The notes: generated from the sequence alone by a model not told the origin. A stretch of 5,753 nucleotides of DNA from Amylibacter sp. (GCA_030625465.1 DAOUQS010000139.1:1-5753); one strand, 5' to 3'. Positions 1 to 5,753 are shown, counted from the first letter of the stretch. A program made the numbers and translations.

Positions 1-2762
1 ATATCCAGTTGTTCCAGCAGGCTTGACGGGTCGGTTTCCAGTTCTTCATGTATGCGGTCAGCCGCGGTTGAAACCTGAATACGCGCCGCATCCGATACCG
101 CATCCGCACGCGCGCGTGCTTCCCTTGCGCCAGAGGCTGCGCGTTCAGCTTCGCGTTCTTCGTTTTCAGCATTGCGCAAGGCGGTTTCGGCGGCGGCCAG
201 CGCATCAGATCCGGATTTCAGGCGTTCCTGTGCTGTTGCAATCGCTTTGGATAATTCATCGCGTTTGGCGGCTATTTCTTCGGGTGCGGCCGTTGCCTGC
301 TTTAATTCATCTTCGGATGTTAATTTGCGATCTTCCAGTTCTGCAATCCGTTTGCCGGCAGTTTCCAGACGGTAACGCCAGCCGCTAGACTCTTTGGTGA
401 TCTCTTGTTGCCGCTTTGTGCGCGCTTCGCCTTCACGACGGGTTTCGTCGTATAAAGAGCGTTTTGTCAGCATCGTCATCCGTGCCGCTTCAACCGCTAT
501 TTTCAGGGCTTCAATCTGATTGCGCGCAGTTTCCAAATCACCCAGATCACGAATGCCAAGTTCGGCTTCTTGCAATGCAGTGCGCGCCAAGGTGGTTTCT
601 TCTTCCAGACGCGTTTTGGCCAGTTGCAAGGTTTCCAGCTTACCCGACAGCATATCACGATCCGCTTCCGCGCGCGACATTTGCCGTGTGGCGTCCGTTG
701 CGGCATCATCGGCAATCTTGCGGTTCCGGCGCGCTTCGTGATCGGCTTCGGTTGCGGCTTTCAAGGTTGCATGGGACAGGTTGAATGCGTCACGTGCCAC
801 GGTTGCCTTTGTGTCAGCTTGCGCATGGGTTTCTTTCAACGCCAGCAAACGGTTTTCCTGTTGCAAACGCAACGCCGCTTCGGTTGGCGTATCATCGGCA
901 CCGGCCCTATAACCATCCCACCGCCACAAATCACCTTCGGCACTGACAAGTCGCTGACCGGGCTTCAAACGGCTTTGCAAGCCGGCACCATCCGCGCGCA
1001 AAACCAGACCGATCTGGCTTAGGCGGCGTGATAAAACATCAGGGGCAGTGACATAGGATGTCAGGTTTTCCACACCTTCAGGCAGTTGTGCATTTGCAGA
1101 ATAATCCGCCAAACGCGCCCAGCCGGAAACCCCTTCAGGCCCGACAACAGGCGCTTTTAAATCATCAGCCAATGCGGCGCCCAAAGCGGCTTCATACCCG
1201 ACTTTAGCGCGGACATCATCGATTAGTTGCGCGCCGGTATCACGGTCCCGTGAGATAACACGTTGCAGGGCTGCAACCTCTGCGCCCAGCGCGTTCGCCA
1301 TACCTTCCGCTTCCGACAAGGCCCCGCGCACTTCGCTTTCGGCAGCTTGCGCATCAACGCGTTTGCGATCCATATCCGCCAGCAACTGTTCTGCACGCAA
1401 CGCTGTTTCATGTGACAAGCTGTATTTGGATTGCGCTTCGCCCAAACGGGTTTGCGCATTCGTCAATCCGTCTTGTCCTGAAATCACCGATTGCGCGGCA
1501 CTAAGGCCCTGTTCTTCGCGTTTACCCAGATTCATCTGTGCTTCTTCAAGTTTCCGGTGCGCCGATTGGTGGCGGGCAGACAGGCGCGCGACATCTTCGG
1601 ATTGCTTATCAAGACCAGCTTCTTTTTCCTGCATGATAACAGCCGCATTACGCGCTTCTTTATTCGAAGTTTCGACCTTTTCATCATGCCCAAGCGAGGC
1701 TTTGTCCAGTGCCACTTTTTCCCAATCCAAACGCGCGATGGTTTCTGTCGCGTCCTTGTTCAGACCGCGTTCACGTTCAATGTCATTGCCCAGTTGTTCA
1801 ATACGCGATTGCAGCGTTTCAATGGTTTGGCGCGCGCGGTTTTCCTGATCGTTCAGCGTGTCACGCTCGACAACCAGTCTTTGCGCAATCGCCCCGGCGA
1901 TAGCCTCTTCTTCGCGCAGGGGTGGTACTTTGCTGTCCAGCAGGCTGCGCTGTTTTCCAGCCTGTGTCGCCGCTCCCTGTGCAATTGCCGCTTCTTTAGT
2001 GGCTTGTGTCAATGCAAGTTCCGCCGCCAGTCTGGCGTGTTCGGCTTCTTTCCAGCGGCCATACAACAGCAAGCCTTCCGCATGGCGTAATTGTTCACCG
2101 ATTTCACGGTAGCGGGCCGCTTGGCGGGCTTGGCGGGCCAATGTGCCTAGCTGGGCATCCAGCTGTTCAACCACATCATCGACGCGCACCAGATTGGTTT
2201 CGGCGCCTTTAAGTTTCAGCTCTGCCTCGTGGCGGCGTTTATAAAGGCCGGAAATGCCAGCCGCCTCTTCCAGAATGCGCCGCCGCGCTTTGGGTTTTGC
2301 ACTGATCAGTTCCGCGATTTTGCCTTGCCCGACCAAAGCCGGCGAATGCGCCCCGGTCGAGGCATCGGCAAATAGCATCTGCACATCACGGGCACGGGTT
2401 TCCTTGCCGTTGGCCTTATAGGCTGACCCCACATCGCGGGTAATACGGCGCACCACTTCCAGTGTGTCCGCGTCATTGAATGCGGGTGGTGCCGTGCGGT
2501 CTTGGTTACCCAGCAGAAGCGACACTTCCGCATAGTTACGCGCAGGTCGCGCCGAGGCACCCGCAAAGATCACATCATCCATACCGCCACCGCGCATCGC
2601 GGTCGGGCGGTTTTCGCCCATCACCCAGCGCAAGGCTTCCAGCAGGTTGGATTTGCCACAACCGTTCGGCCCGACGACCCCCGTCAGTCCATCAGAAATT
2701 ATCAATTCCGTAGGATCTACGAAACTTTTAAAGCCTGTAAGTCTGAGCTTGTTGAACTTCAC
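1..2762 (-). CDS. smc: Chromosome segregation ATPase SMC (5' part; 3' end beyond window)
   Basis: SMC is the dimeric ATPase that, with ScpA and ScpB, loads on DNA and organises and separates chromosomes. The frame stays open from a GTG at 2762 to the left edge: 920 codons of a family that usually has about 1150. Visible parts are the N-terminal head with Walker A GPNGCGKS (residues 31-38), the R-loop Arg57, the Q-loop Gln146 in VGQGKI, and the RRRILEEAAGI segment (160-170). A long Glu/Lys/Ala-rich coiled coil (about 170-510), a hinge (about 515-620, ending PGQRLVSAEGDLWRWDGY) and the returning coiled coil (about 625-920) follow. The ABC signature motif and Walker B would lie beyond the window. 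GTG is favoured because an in-frame TAG lies 10 codons upstream with no other start codon between, and because the protein then begins V(M)KFNKLRLTGFKSF as in the family. AGGGA at 2774-2778 is a somewhat distant ribosome site (11 nt spacer). No frameshift seen. Confidence 0.97.
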   Translation of the reverse strand, partial: MKFNKLRLTGFKSFVDPTELIISDGLTGVVGPNGCGKSNLLEALRWVMGENRPTAMRGGGMDDVIFAGASARPARNYAEVSLLLGNQDRTAPPAFNDADTLEVVRRITRDVGSAYKANGKETRARDVQMLFADASTGAHSPALVGQGKIAELISAKPKARRRILEEAAGISGLYKRRHEAELKLKGAETNLVRVDDVVEQLDAQLGTLARQARQAARYREIGEQLRHAEGLLLYGRWKEAEHARLAAELALTQATKEAAIAQGAATQAGKQRSLLDSKVPPLREEEAIAGAIAQRLVVERDTLNDQENRARQTIETLQSRIEQLGNDIERERGLNKDATETIARLDWEKVALDKASLGHDEKVETSNKEARNAAVIMQEKEAGLDKQSEDVARLSARHQSAHRKLEEAQMNLGKREEQGLSAAQSVISGQDGLTNAQTRLGEAQSKYSLSHETALRAEQLLADMDRKRVDAQAAESEVRGALSEAEGMANALGAEVAALQRVISRDRDTGAQLIDDVRAKVGYEAALGAALADDLKAPVVGPEGVSGWARLADYSANAQLPEGVENLTSYVTAPDVLSRRLSQIGLVLRADGAGLQSRLKPGQRLVSAEGDLWRWDGYRAGADDTPTEAALRLQQENRLLALKETHAQADTKATVARDAFNLSHATLKAATEADHEARRNRKIADDAATDATRQMSRAEADRDMLSGKLETLQLAKTRLEEETTLARTALQEAELGIRDLGDLETARNQIEALKIAVEAARMTMLTKRSLYDETRREGEARTKRQQEITKESSGWRYRLETAGKRIAELEDRKLTSEDELKQATAAPEEIAAKRDELSKAIATAQERLKSGSDALAAAETALRNAENEEREAERAASGAREARARADAVSDAARIQVSTAADRIHEELETDPSSLLEQLD

Positions 2763-2861
2763 GGTATGATCTGTCCCTATGATTCCATTAAACTATAAAG
2801 TGTCGGCTATACCCCTTGTGAGTCAACCTTCAATACCCTGTATCTTGCGTATTTGTGTAAG

Positions 2862-2870
2862 TTATCCACA
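2862..2870 (+). promoter_or_regulatory. Exact DnaA-box consensus 9-mer
   Basis: The sequence TTATCCACA matches the high-affinity DnaA-binding consensus TTATNCACA without mismatch. It lies 100 bp upstream of the smc start and about 120 bp upstream of the riboswitch. I found no second box nearby, so it is not an origin; regulation of the divergent promoters by DnaA, or coincidence, are the alternatives. Confidence 0.45.
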
Positions 2871-2955
2871 ACATATTGGTGTTTTCGGCCAAATAAGGCA
2901 ACTTCAAGACAAAATATGAATGCCGTTATTTCTTAAAACGGGGTCGTAAATCTTC

Positions 2956-2985
2956 TTGACCAAACCGGCTTTCAAAGGCAATAAA
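2956..2985 (+). promoter_or_regulatory. Candidate sigma-70-type promoter for the riboswitch leader
   Basis: TTGACC (2956-2961) matches the -35 consensus at five of six positions. An 18-nt spacer leads to AATAAA (2980-2985), a four-of-six match to TATAAT. Transcription would start near 2991-2993, almost exactly where the 5' strand of aptamer helix P1 begins, which supports the assignment. The -10 element is weak, so this stays tentative. Confidence 0.35.
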
Positions 2986-2990
2986 GACGG

Positions 2991-3218
2991 GCATGGTTCC
3001 CCATCAGGATACTAAAGTGTCCGGGGATCAAATGGGAATGTGGACAGGGACGACCCAAACGGGGCCCAAAGCCACAACCGCCCCCGCGACTGTATGTGGA
3101 GAGCGCCCGTCAAAAACGCCACTGGTGAAATCACCGGGAAGGCAGACGAAGCGCGGTGAACCACAAGTCAGGAAACCAGCCTTGCATGAAACTTAACCAA
3201 ACCGTCGGGGATGACGGT
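2991..3218 (+). ncRNA. Cobalamin (B12) riboswitch
   Basis: This leader RNA should bind a cobalamin and reduce expression of the downstream cobalt genes when B12 is plentiful. Hallmarks appear in the right order: a P2-like stem (TCCCC 2998-3002 with GGGGA 3023-3027, continued by GGATA 3007-3011 with TGTCC 3018-3022), the conserved AA-N2-GGGAA core (starting about 3030), CCCGCGACTGTA (3083-3094; family consensus CCCGCAACTGTA), GCCACTG (3118-3124), the small hairpin GGTG-AAAT-CACC, then CGGGAAGGC (3135-3143), and the B12 box AAGTCAGGAAACCAGCC (3165-3181). P1 can form between GCA-T-GG (2991-2996) and CC-T-TGC (3180-3185) with one T-T mismatch. The end given here includes the 3' hairpin thought to act as expression platform. 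The downstream CbiM-like, cobW and cobN genes fit a B12-controlled operon. Exact ends are by eye. Confidence 0.93.
3201..3218 (+). promoter_or_regulatory. Riboswitch expression-platform hairpin (L13-like kissing loop)
   Basis: ACCGTC (3201-3206) pairs perfectly with GACGGT (3213-3218), leaving the loop GGGGAT. The hairpin sits three bases before the Shine-Dalgarno sequence. Its GGGG can pair with the CCCCC at 3081-3085, which lies in an aptamer loop closed by CCACA (3072-3076) and TGTGG (3095-3099). In known cobalamin riboswitches an L5-L13 kissing contact forms when ligand binds and hides the ribosome site. There is no U-tract after the hairpin, so control of translation rather than transcription termination is inferred. 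Confidence 0.6.
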
Positions 3219-3221
3219 ATT

Positions 3222-3226
3222 AGGAG
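3222..3226 (+). promoter_or_regulatory. Shine-Dalgarno sequence fixing the CbiM-like start
   Basis: AGGAG lies 7 nt before the ATG at 3234. It decides between that start and an in-frame ATG at 3156, which would lie inside the riboswitch aptamer and add 26 residues in front of the MHI metal-binding N-terminus. Confidence 0.85.
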
Positions 3227-3233
3227 ATATATT

Positions 3234-3908
3234 ATGCACATAGAACCCGGAATCGTGGATAGCGCAAAGATGCTATTGGGTGTTGGAACCGCAGCAGGGA
3301 CCGCTGGTTATTCATCAAAGCTTGTTTACAATACATTACAGGAGCGCGGTCATATTTCGCTGGCTTTACGCAGCGCAATCGCAACTGTATTGGTCTTTTG
3401 TTTTTTCCAAGTATTGCCGCACTACGCCGTTGGCGTATCGGAAGTTCACTTTATCCTTGGATCAACCTTATTCCTGATCTTGGGTGCAGGGCCGGCCGCC
3501 ATCGGGTTGGCACTTGGTCTGCTGGTGCAAGGCGTTTTCTTTGCGCCAATGGATTTGCCGCAATATGGCATCAACGTCACCACGTTACTTGTTCCGCTTT
3601 TCGCAATGCGCGCATTGGCAACTAAAATCATTGCGCCAGATACTGCCTATGTCGATCTTTCATATCGCCAAACCTTGGCACTTTCCACGGCTTACCAAGG
3701 CGGTGTTGTGGCATGGGTCGCTTTCTGGGCATTCTACGGTCAGGGTTTTGGTGTAGCAAACATCGCATCTGTCCTATCTTTTGGCGGTGCTTATATGCTT
3801 GTGGTCATTGTCGAACCACTGGTTGATTTGGCCGTTTTAGCAGGTGCGAAATCAGTGCGCGACCTTCGTAAAACAGGCTTGGTCGCACCACGCCTTTACA
3901 AAGCCTAA
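3234..3908 (+). CDS. CbiM-like cobalt uptake permease (ECF S-component family)
   Basis: This 224-residue protein is an integral inner-membrane protein of the CbiM/NikM family, the substrate-capturing components of energy-coupling-factor Co2+/Ni2+ importers. It starts MHIEPG; in characterised CbiM/NikM proteins the free N-terminus, His2 and an internal His bind the metal. His71 in SEVHFILG is the candidate internal ligand. About six hydrophobic segments are visible (roughly 11-33, 43-62, 71-103, 113-133, 147-170 and 175-203), followed by a basic C-terminal tail. GPAAIGLALGLLVQGVFFAP (86-105) and DLSYRQTLALSTAYQGG (141-157) are motifs I recall from alphaproteobacterial 'ECF transporter permease' entries. 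The gene lies 15 nt after the riboswitch hairpin, so B12 repression is expected. No CbiN, CbiQ or CbiO gene follows, so the energising partner is unknown. Cobalt as substrate is inferred from the riboswitch and from cobW/cobN. The symbol is left blank because orthology to classical cbiM is uncertain. Confidence 0.88.
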   Translation: MHIEPGIVDSAKMLLGVGTAAGTAGYSSKLVYNTLQERGHISLALRSAIATVLVFCFFQVLPHYAVGVSEVHFILGSTLFLILGAGPAAIGLALGLLVQGVFFAPMDLPQYGINVTTLLVPLFAMRALATKIIAPDTAYVDLSYRQTLALSTAYQGGVVAWVAFWAFYGQGFGVANIASVLSFGGAYMLVVIVEPLVDLAVLAGAKSVRDLRKTGLVAPRLYKA

Positions 3909-3932
3909 CACACACAAAAATCTGAAAATCAT

Positions 3933-3963
3933 AAAGTCGGAGCAACTTAATGCTCCGGCTTTT
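3933..3963 (+). terminator. Intrinsic terminator-like hairpin between the CbiM-like gene and cobW
   Basis: AAAGTCGGAGCA (3933-3944) pairs with TGCTCCGGCTTT (3951-3962) over 12 bp with one G-U pair, leaving a six-base loop (ACTTAA) and running into TTTT (3960-3963). It begins 24 nt after the stop codon of the CbiM-like gene and ends 23 nt before the cobW ATG. It could end most transcripts, act as a partial attenuator, or protect the upstream mRNA. The T-tract is short, so read-through is plausible. Confidence 0.75.
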
Positions 3964-3986
3964 CATATTTCAAGCAGGAAAAGCTT

Positions 3987-5054
3987 ATGCCCGCAAAAGT
4001 CCCCGCAACTGTTGTCACCGGTTTTCTGGGCGCAGGTAAAACCACCCTGATCCGCCATATGCTGCAAAACGCACGCGGCAAACGCATTGCGCTGATCATC
4101 AACGAATTTGGCGATCTGGGCGTGGATGGTGACATTCTGACAGGGTGTGGCGATGAAACCTGCACGGCGGACGATATTGTGGAACTGTCCAACGGCTGCA
4201 TTTGTTGCACTGTCGCTGATGAATTTATCCCGACCATTGAAAAACTGCTGGCGCGTGATCCCAAGCCAGATCACATCGTGATCGAAACATCCGGACTTGC
4301 CCTACCGCAACCCTTGGTGCAGGCGTTCAACTGGCCGGACATCAAAACCAAAGTGACTGTGGACGGCGTGGTTACCGTGGTCGATGGCAAAGCCGTATCC
4401 GAAGGGCGTTTCGCCCATTCGGTGGAAGCGGTGGATGCCCAGCGCGCGCAGGACGGAAACCTTGACCACGAAACGCCTCTGTCAGAATTGTTTGGGGATC
4501 AGGTGGCTTGTGCCGATATGATTGTGGTCAATAAATCCGATCTGTTGGGCGCGGATGCGGCCTTGGCATTGGTTGCAAAACTGAAAAGTGAAAGCCGCGC
4601 AGGGGTGCAGGTGGTCAAGGCCACAATGGGTGCATTGCCGGTGGATGTATTGCTGGGCCAAGGCATTGGCGCCGAGGATGATATGGCGGCGCGTCATGCG
4701 CACCATCACCACCATCACGACGATGACCATGAGAATGGCCATGACGATCATCATCACCACGACCATGATCACGATGAGTTCGAAAGCTTCGTTGTGGAAC
4801 GGAATGAGGTCGCGGACGTGGCGGCATTTTGCACGCAGGTCGCAGATATTATCCGCAGCCATGACATCTTGCGCCTGAAAGGTTTTGTCGCCGTTACAGG
4901 CAAGCCCATGCGCCTGACCATCCAAGCGGTTGGCCCGCGCATTGACAGTTATTTCGACAAGCCTTTTGGCAGTGATCCGCGCACCACACGACTGGTGGTG
5001 ATAGGGCAGGCTGGGCTGGATCAAGCCGCTATTGCGAAAGCTCTGCAAGCGTGA
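3987..5054 (+). CDS. cobW: CobW, GTP-dependent cobalt metallochaperone for cobalamin biosynthesis
   Basis: CobW belongs to the COG0523 G3E GTPases; it binds Co2+ in its GTP form and is thought to supply it to the CobNST chelatase in the cytoplasm. The 355-residue protein shows Walker A GFLGAGKTT (12-20), an NEFGDLGVDGDIL switch region (39-51), the metal-binding CxCC motif C71-I-C73-C74, IETSG (99-103) and the guanine-specificity motif NKSD (182-185). Two more cysteines (54 and 59) lie shortly before CxCC. A His/Asp-rich loop (about 237-263) separates the GTPase domain from the C-terminal CobW_C domain (about 266-355). The ATG is supported by AGGA at 3976-3979 with a 7-nt spacer. The stop codon overlaps the next gene's GTG (GTGA), and cobN lies one gene further on. 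This context favours true CobW over zinc-handling COG0523 relatives. Control may come from riboswitch transcription that passes the upstream hairpin, or from an unseen promoter. Confidence 0.96.
   Translation: MPAKVPATVVTGFLGAGKTTLIRHMLQNARGKRIALIINEFGDLGVDGDILTGCGDETCTADDIVELSNGCICCTVADEFIPTIEKLLARDPKPDHIVIETSGLALPQPLVQAFNWPDIKTKVTVDGVVTVVDGKAVSEGRFAHSVEAVDAQRAQDGNLDHETPLSELFGDQVACADMIVVNKSDLLGADAALALVAKLKSESRAGVQVVKATMGALPVDVLLGQGIGAEDDMAARHAHHHHHHDDDHENGHDDHHHHDHDHDEFESFVVERNEVADVAAFCTQVADIIRSHDILRLKGFVAVTGKPMRLTIQAVGPRIDSYFDKPFGSDPRTTRLVVIGQAGLDQAAIAKALQA
4695..4775 (+). other. His/Asp-rich metal-binding loop inside CobW
   Basis: Residues 237-263 contain 15 His and 8 Asp out of 27, including a run of six His (239-244) and one of four (255-258). 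Such loops are common in CobW and in nickel or zinc chaperones of related GTPase families, where they hold or buffer divalent metal. The DNA is a CAY/GAY codon tract, a place where repeat slippage can change length between strains. Confidence 0.9.
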
Positions 5055-5506
5055 GCAAAATCCACATAACACAGGAAAGCCCCATCACTGATGACGGACA
5101 TACGCTGATAAATGGCAGCGAGGCCGCGTTGCGTGCGGTTTATTCGGCAGATGAGTGTTTCACCTTCACGGCAGATGAATTGCTGGACGATAAAGTAAGC
5201 TTCTTCGTTGCCCGCAAAAACGGGGTTGCAATGGGCTGTATCGCTTTGGTTAATGAAGTGGCTTATGGCGAAGTGAAACGGTTATACGTCCCCGATCACG
5301 CGCGCGGTCTGGGCATCGCCAAGGTTCTGATGGCGCATCTGGAAACGCAGGCAAAAGCGCAAGGTTTCAGATATGTGAAACTGGAAACCGGCGATAAACT
5401 GGTTGCTGCCGTCGCCCTATATAAATCGCTAGGCTATGATGTCTGCGAAAAATTCGGCCCTTATGAAGATGACCCTGTCAGCCTGTTCATGAAAAAGGCC
5501 CTGTAA
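5051..5506 (+). CDS. GNAT-family N-acetyltransferase, substrate unknown
   Basis: This 151-residue protein has the GNAT fold, which transfers an acetyl group from acetyl-CoA to an amine. Strand-like FFVARKNGVAMGCIALV (51-67) is followed by the VKRLYV strand (75-80) and acetyl-CoA pyrophosphate-binding motif A, R85-G-L-G-I-A90. Motif B includes AVALYKSLGYDVCEKFGPY (120-138), with Tyr124 in the usual place for the catalytic or CoA-contacting Tyr, and the protein ends DDPVSLFMKKAL as many single-domain GNATs do. The GTG start lies within the cobW stop (GTGA, 4-nt overlap). It has no strong ribosome site (weak GAAAG at 5036-5040), so translational coupling to cobW is likely. The next in-frame Met is residue 61, too far in. 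The stop codon TAA shares one base with the cobN ATG. Position suggests a role tied to cobalt or cobalamin, but sequence alone does not show the substrate, and a passenger gene remains possible. Confidence 0.9.
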   Translation: MSKIHITQESPITDDGHTLINGSEAALRAVYSADECFTFTADELLDDKVSFFVARKNGVAMGCIALVNEVAYGEVKRLYVPDHARGLGIAKVLMAHLETQAKAQGFRYVKLETGDKLVAAVALYKSLGYDVCEKFGPYEDDPVSLFMKKAL

Positions 5507-5753
5507 TGCATTTGCTTGCAGCCACCCCCGGAAGCATCGATGATGGCTCCGAGCCGTTCGATCTGGGCCAAACCCCCGCTGACATCGTGTTTATCTCGGC
5601 GGCTGACACCGAACTTGCGGGCCTGTCCGAGGCACGCTCTATACTGGACAATACCGGTAGTTTGCGGCTGGCCAGCATGATGCACCTGCAACACCCGATG
5701 TCGGTTGATCTGCACATTGAAAACTGCGCGCAAAAATCAAAACTGGTGATTGC
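5506..5753 (+). CDS. cobN: Cobaltochelatase large subunit CobN (5' end only)
   Basis: CobN is the large, substrate-binding subunit of the aerobic ATP-dependent cobaltochelatase CobNST, which inserts Co2+ into hydrogenobyrinic acid a,c-diamide. Only the first 82 codons are in the window; the family is usually 1100-1300 residues or more. The start MHLLAATPGSIDDGSEPFDL, the following LGQTPADIVFISAADTEL and the later LASMMHLQHPMSVD match the N-terminus I know from alphaproteobacterial CobN. The ATG shares its A with the TAA of the acetyltransferase (TAATG), and AAAGG at 5494-5498 provides a ribosome site with a 7-nt spacer. A magnesium chelatase BchH/ChlH paralogue is the main alternative, but the cobW context and this N-terminus favour CobN. 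Confidence 0.93.
   Translation, partial: MHLLAATPGSIDDGSEPFDLGQTPADIVFISAADTELAGLSEARSILDNTGSLRLASMMHLQHPMSVDLHIENCAQKSKLVI

Larger units (their letters stand above)
2763..2990. other. Divergent intergenic region between smc and the cobalamin operon
   Basis: This AT-richer stretch separates the smc start on the minus strand from the riboswitch on the plus strand. I find no credible gene in it. It contains an exact DnaA-box 9-mer (2862-2870), two GANTC sites (GATTC 2781-2785, GAGTC 2820-2824) and a short inverted repeat TTGTG-N9-CACAA (2853-2857 and 2867-2871) that overlaps the DnaA box. It must carry promoters for both directions. A TTGACT on the minus strand (2820-2825) resembles a -35 element for smc, but I see no good -10 at the normal spacing. 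Confidence 0.7.

Noticed and set aside
23..2090. Several plus-strand open frames of 60-200 codons opposite smc
   Set aside because: They are antisense to an uninterrupted, well-conserved SMC coding frame, are Arg/Ser/Cys/Phe-rich with no recognisable domain, and lack ribosome sites. They arise from the codon bias of smc.
2820..2825. TTGACT on the minus strand as a -35 element for smc
   Set aside because: No acceptable -10 hexamer is found 16-18 nt downstream; the nearest TATAGT-like sequence is at about 23 nt spacing.
2763..2990. Replication origin suggested by the DnaA box
   Set aside because: Only one box is seen, with no cluster of further boxes, no clear AT-rich unwinding element and no origin-linked genes such as dnaA, hemE or parAB in the window.
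2986..3111. Perfect 7-base complementarity GACGGGC (2986-2992) with GCCCGTC (3105-3111), a possible alternative fold
   Set aside because: Most of the 5' strand lies upstream of the predicted transcription start near 2991, and the pairing would compete with P1. Chance is the simpler explanation unless start-site mapping places the 5' end earlier.
2993..3196. Small open frame of 67 codons over the leader
   Set aside because: It coincides with the cobalamin riboswitch aptamer, whose conserved elements explain the sequence; there is no ribosome site or protein similarity.
3156..3233. Upstream ATG that would extend the CbiM-like protein by 26 residues
   Set aside because: It lies inside the riboswitch aptamer, has no Shine-Dalgarno sequence, and would mask the MHI metal-binding N-terminus. 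The ATG at 3234 has AGGAG at ideal spacing.
4482..5072. Minus-strand open frame of 196 codons with an apparent membrane segment rich in Met, Val and Ile
   Set aside because: The hydrophobic run is simply the reverse complement of the His/Asp-rich tract of cobW (CAT/GAT become ATG/ATC). The cobW frame on the plus strand is certain.

Overview
The window looks like chromosomal DNA from an alphaproteobacterium, most likely a marine Rhodobacterales with moderate GC content. The reasons are: an SMC protein with the GPNGCGKS Walker A variant and the PGQRL/WRWDGY hinge ending that I associate with Rhodobacterales; a CobN N-terminus typical of aerobic alphaproteobacterial cobalamin makers; and intergenic GANTC sites. 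The lineage call is from memory of these families, not from a search.

Layout. Positions 1-2762 on the minus strand hold the first 920 codons of smc, the chromosome-organising ATPase; its C-terminal part lies beyond the left edge. Positions 2763-2990 are a divergent intergenic region with an exact DnaA-box 9-mer, two GANTC sites and a weak promoter candidate for the plus-strand operon. Positions 2991-3218 hold a cobalamin riboswitch with a recognisable B12 box and a 3' hairpin just upstream of a strong Shine-Dalgarno sequence. The plus-strand genes follow: a CbiM-like cobalt uptake protein (3234-3908), a strong intrinsic terminator-like hairpin (3933-3963), the GTPase cobW with a His/Asp-rich metal loop (3987-5054), a small GNAT acetyltransferase overlapping both neighbours (5051-5506), and the first 82 codons of cobN (5506 to the right edge).

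How the genes fit together. The plus-strand half is a vitamin-B12-repressed cobalt-handling operon. The CbiM-like membrane protein would bring Co2+ in, CobW (a GTP-dependent Co2+ metallochaperone) would carry it, and CobN (with CobS and CobT, not seen here) would insert it into hydrogenobyrinic acid diamide on the aerobic pathway. The least explained member is the GNAT, which is joined to cobW by GTGA and to cobN by TAATG junctions. No CbiN, CbiQ or CbiO partner lies beside the CbiM-like protein in this window. No wholly new system is evident: the content is a recognisable B12/cobalt locus next to smc, with several local features worth checking. I saw no tRNA, rRNA, CRISPR array, insertion sequence or phage gene.
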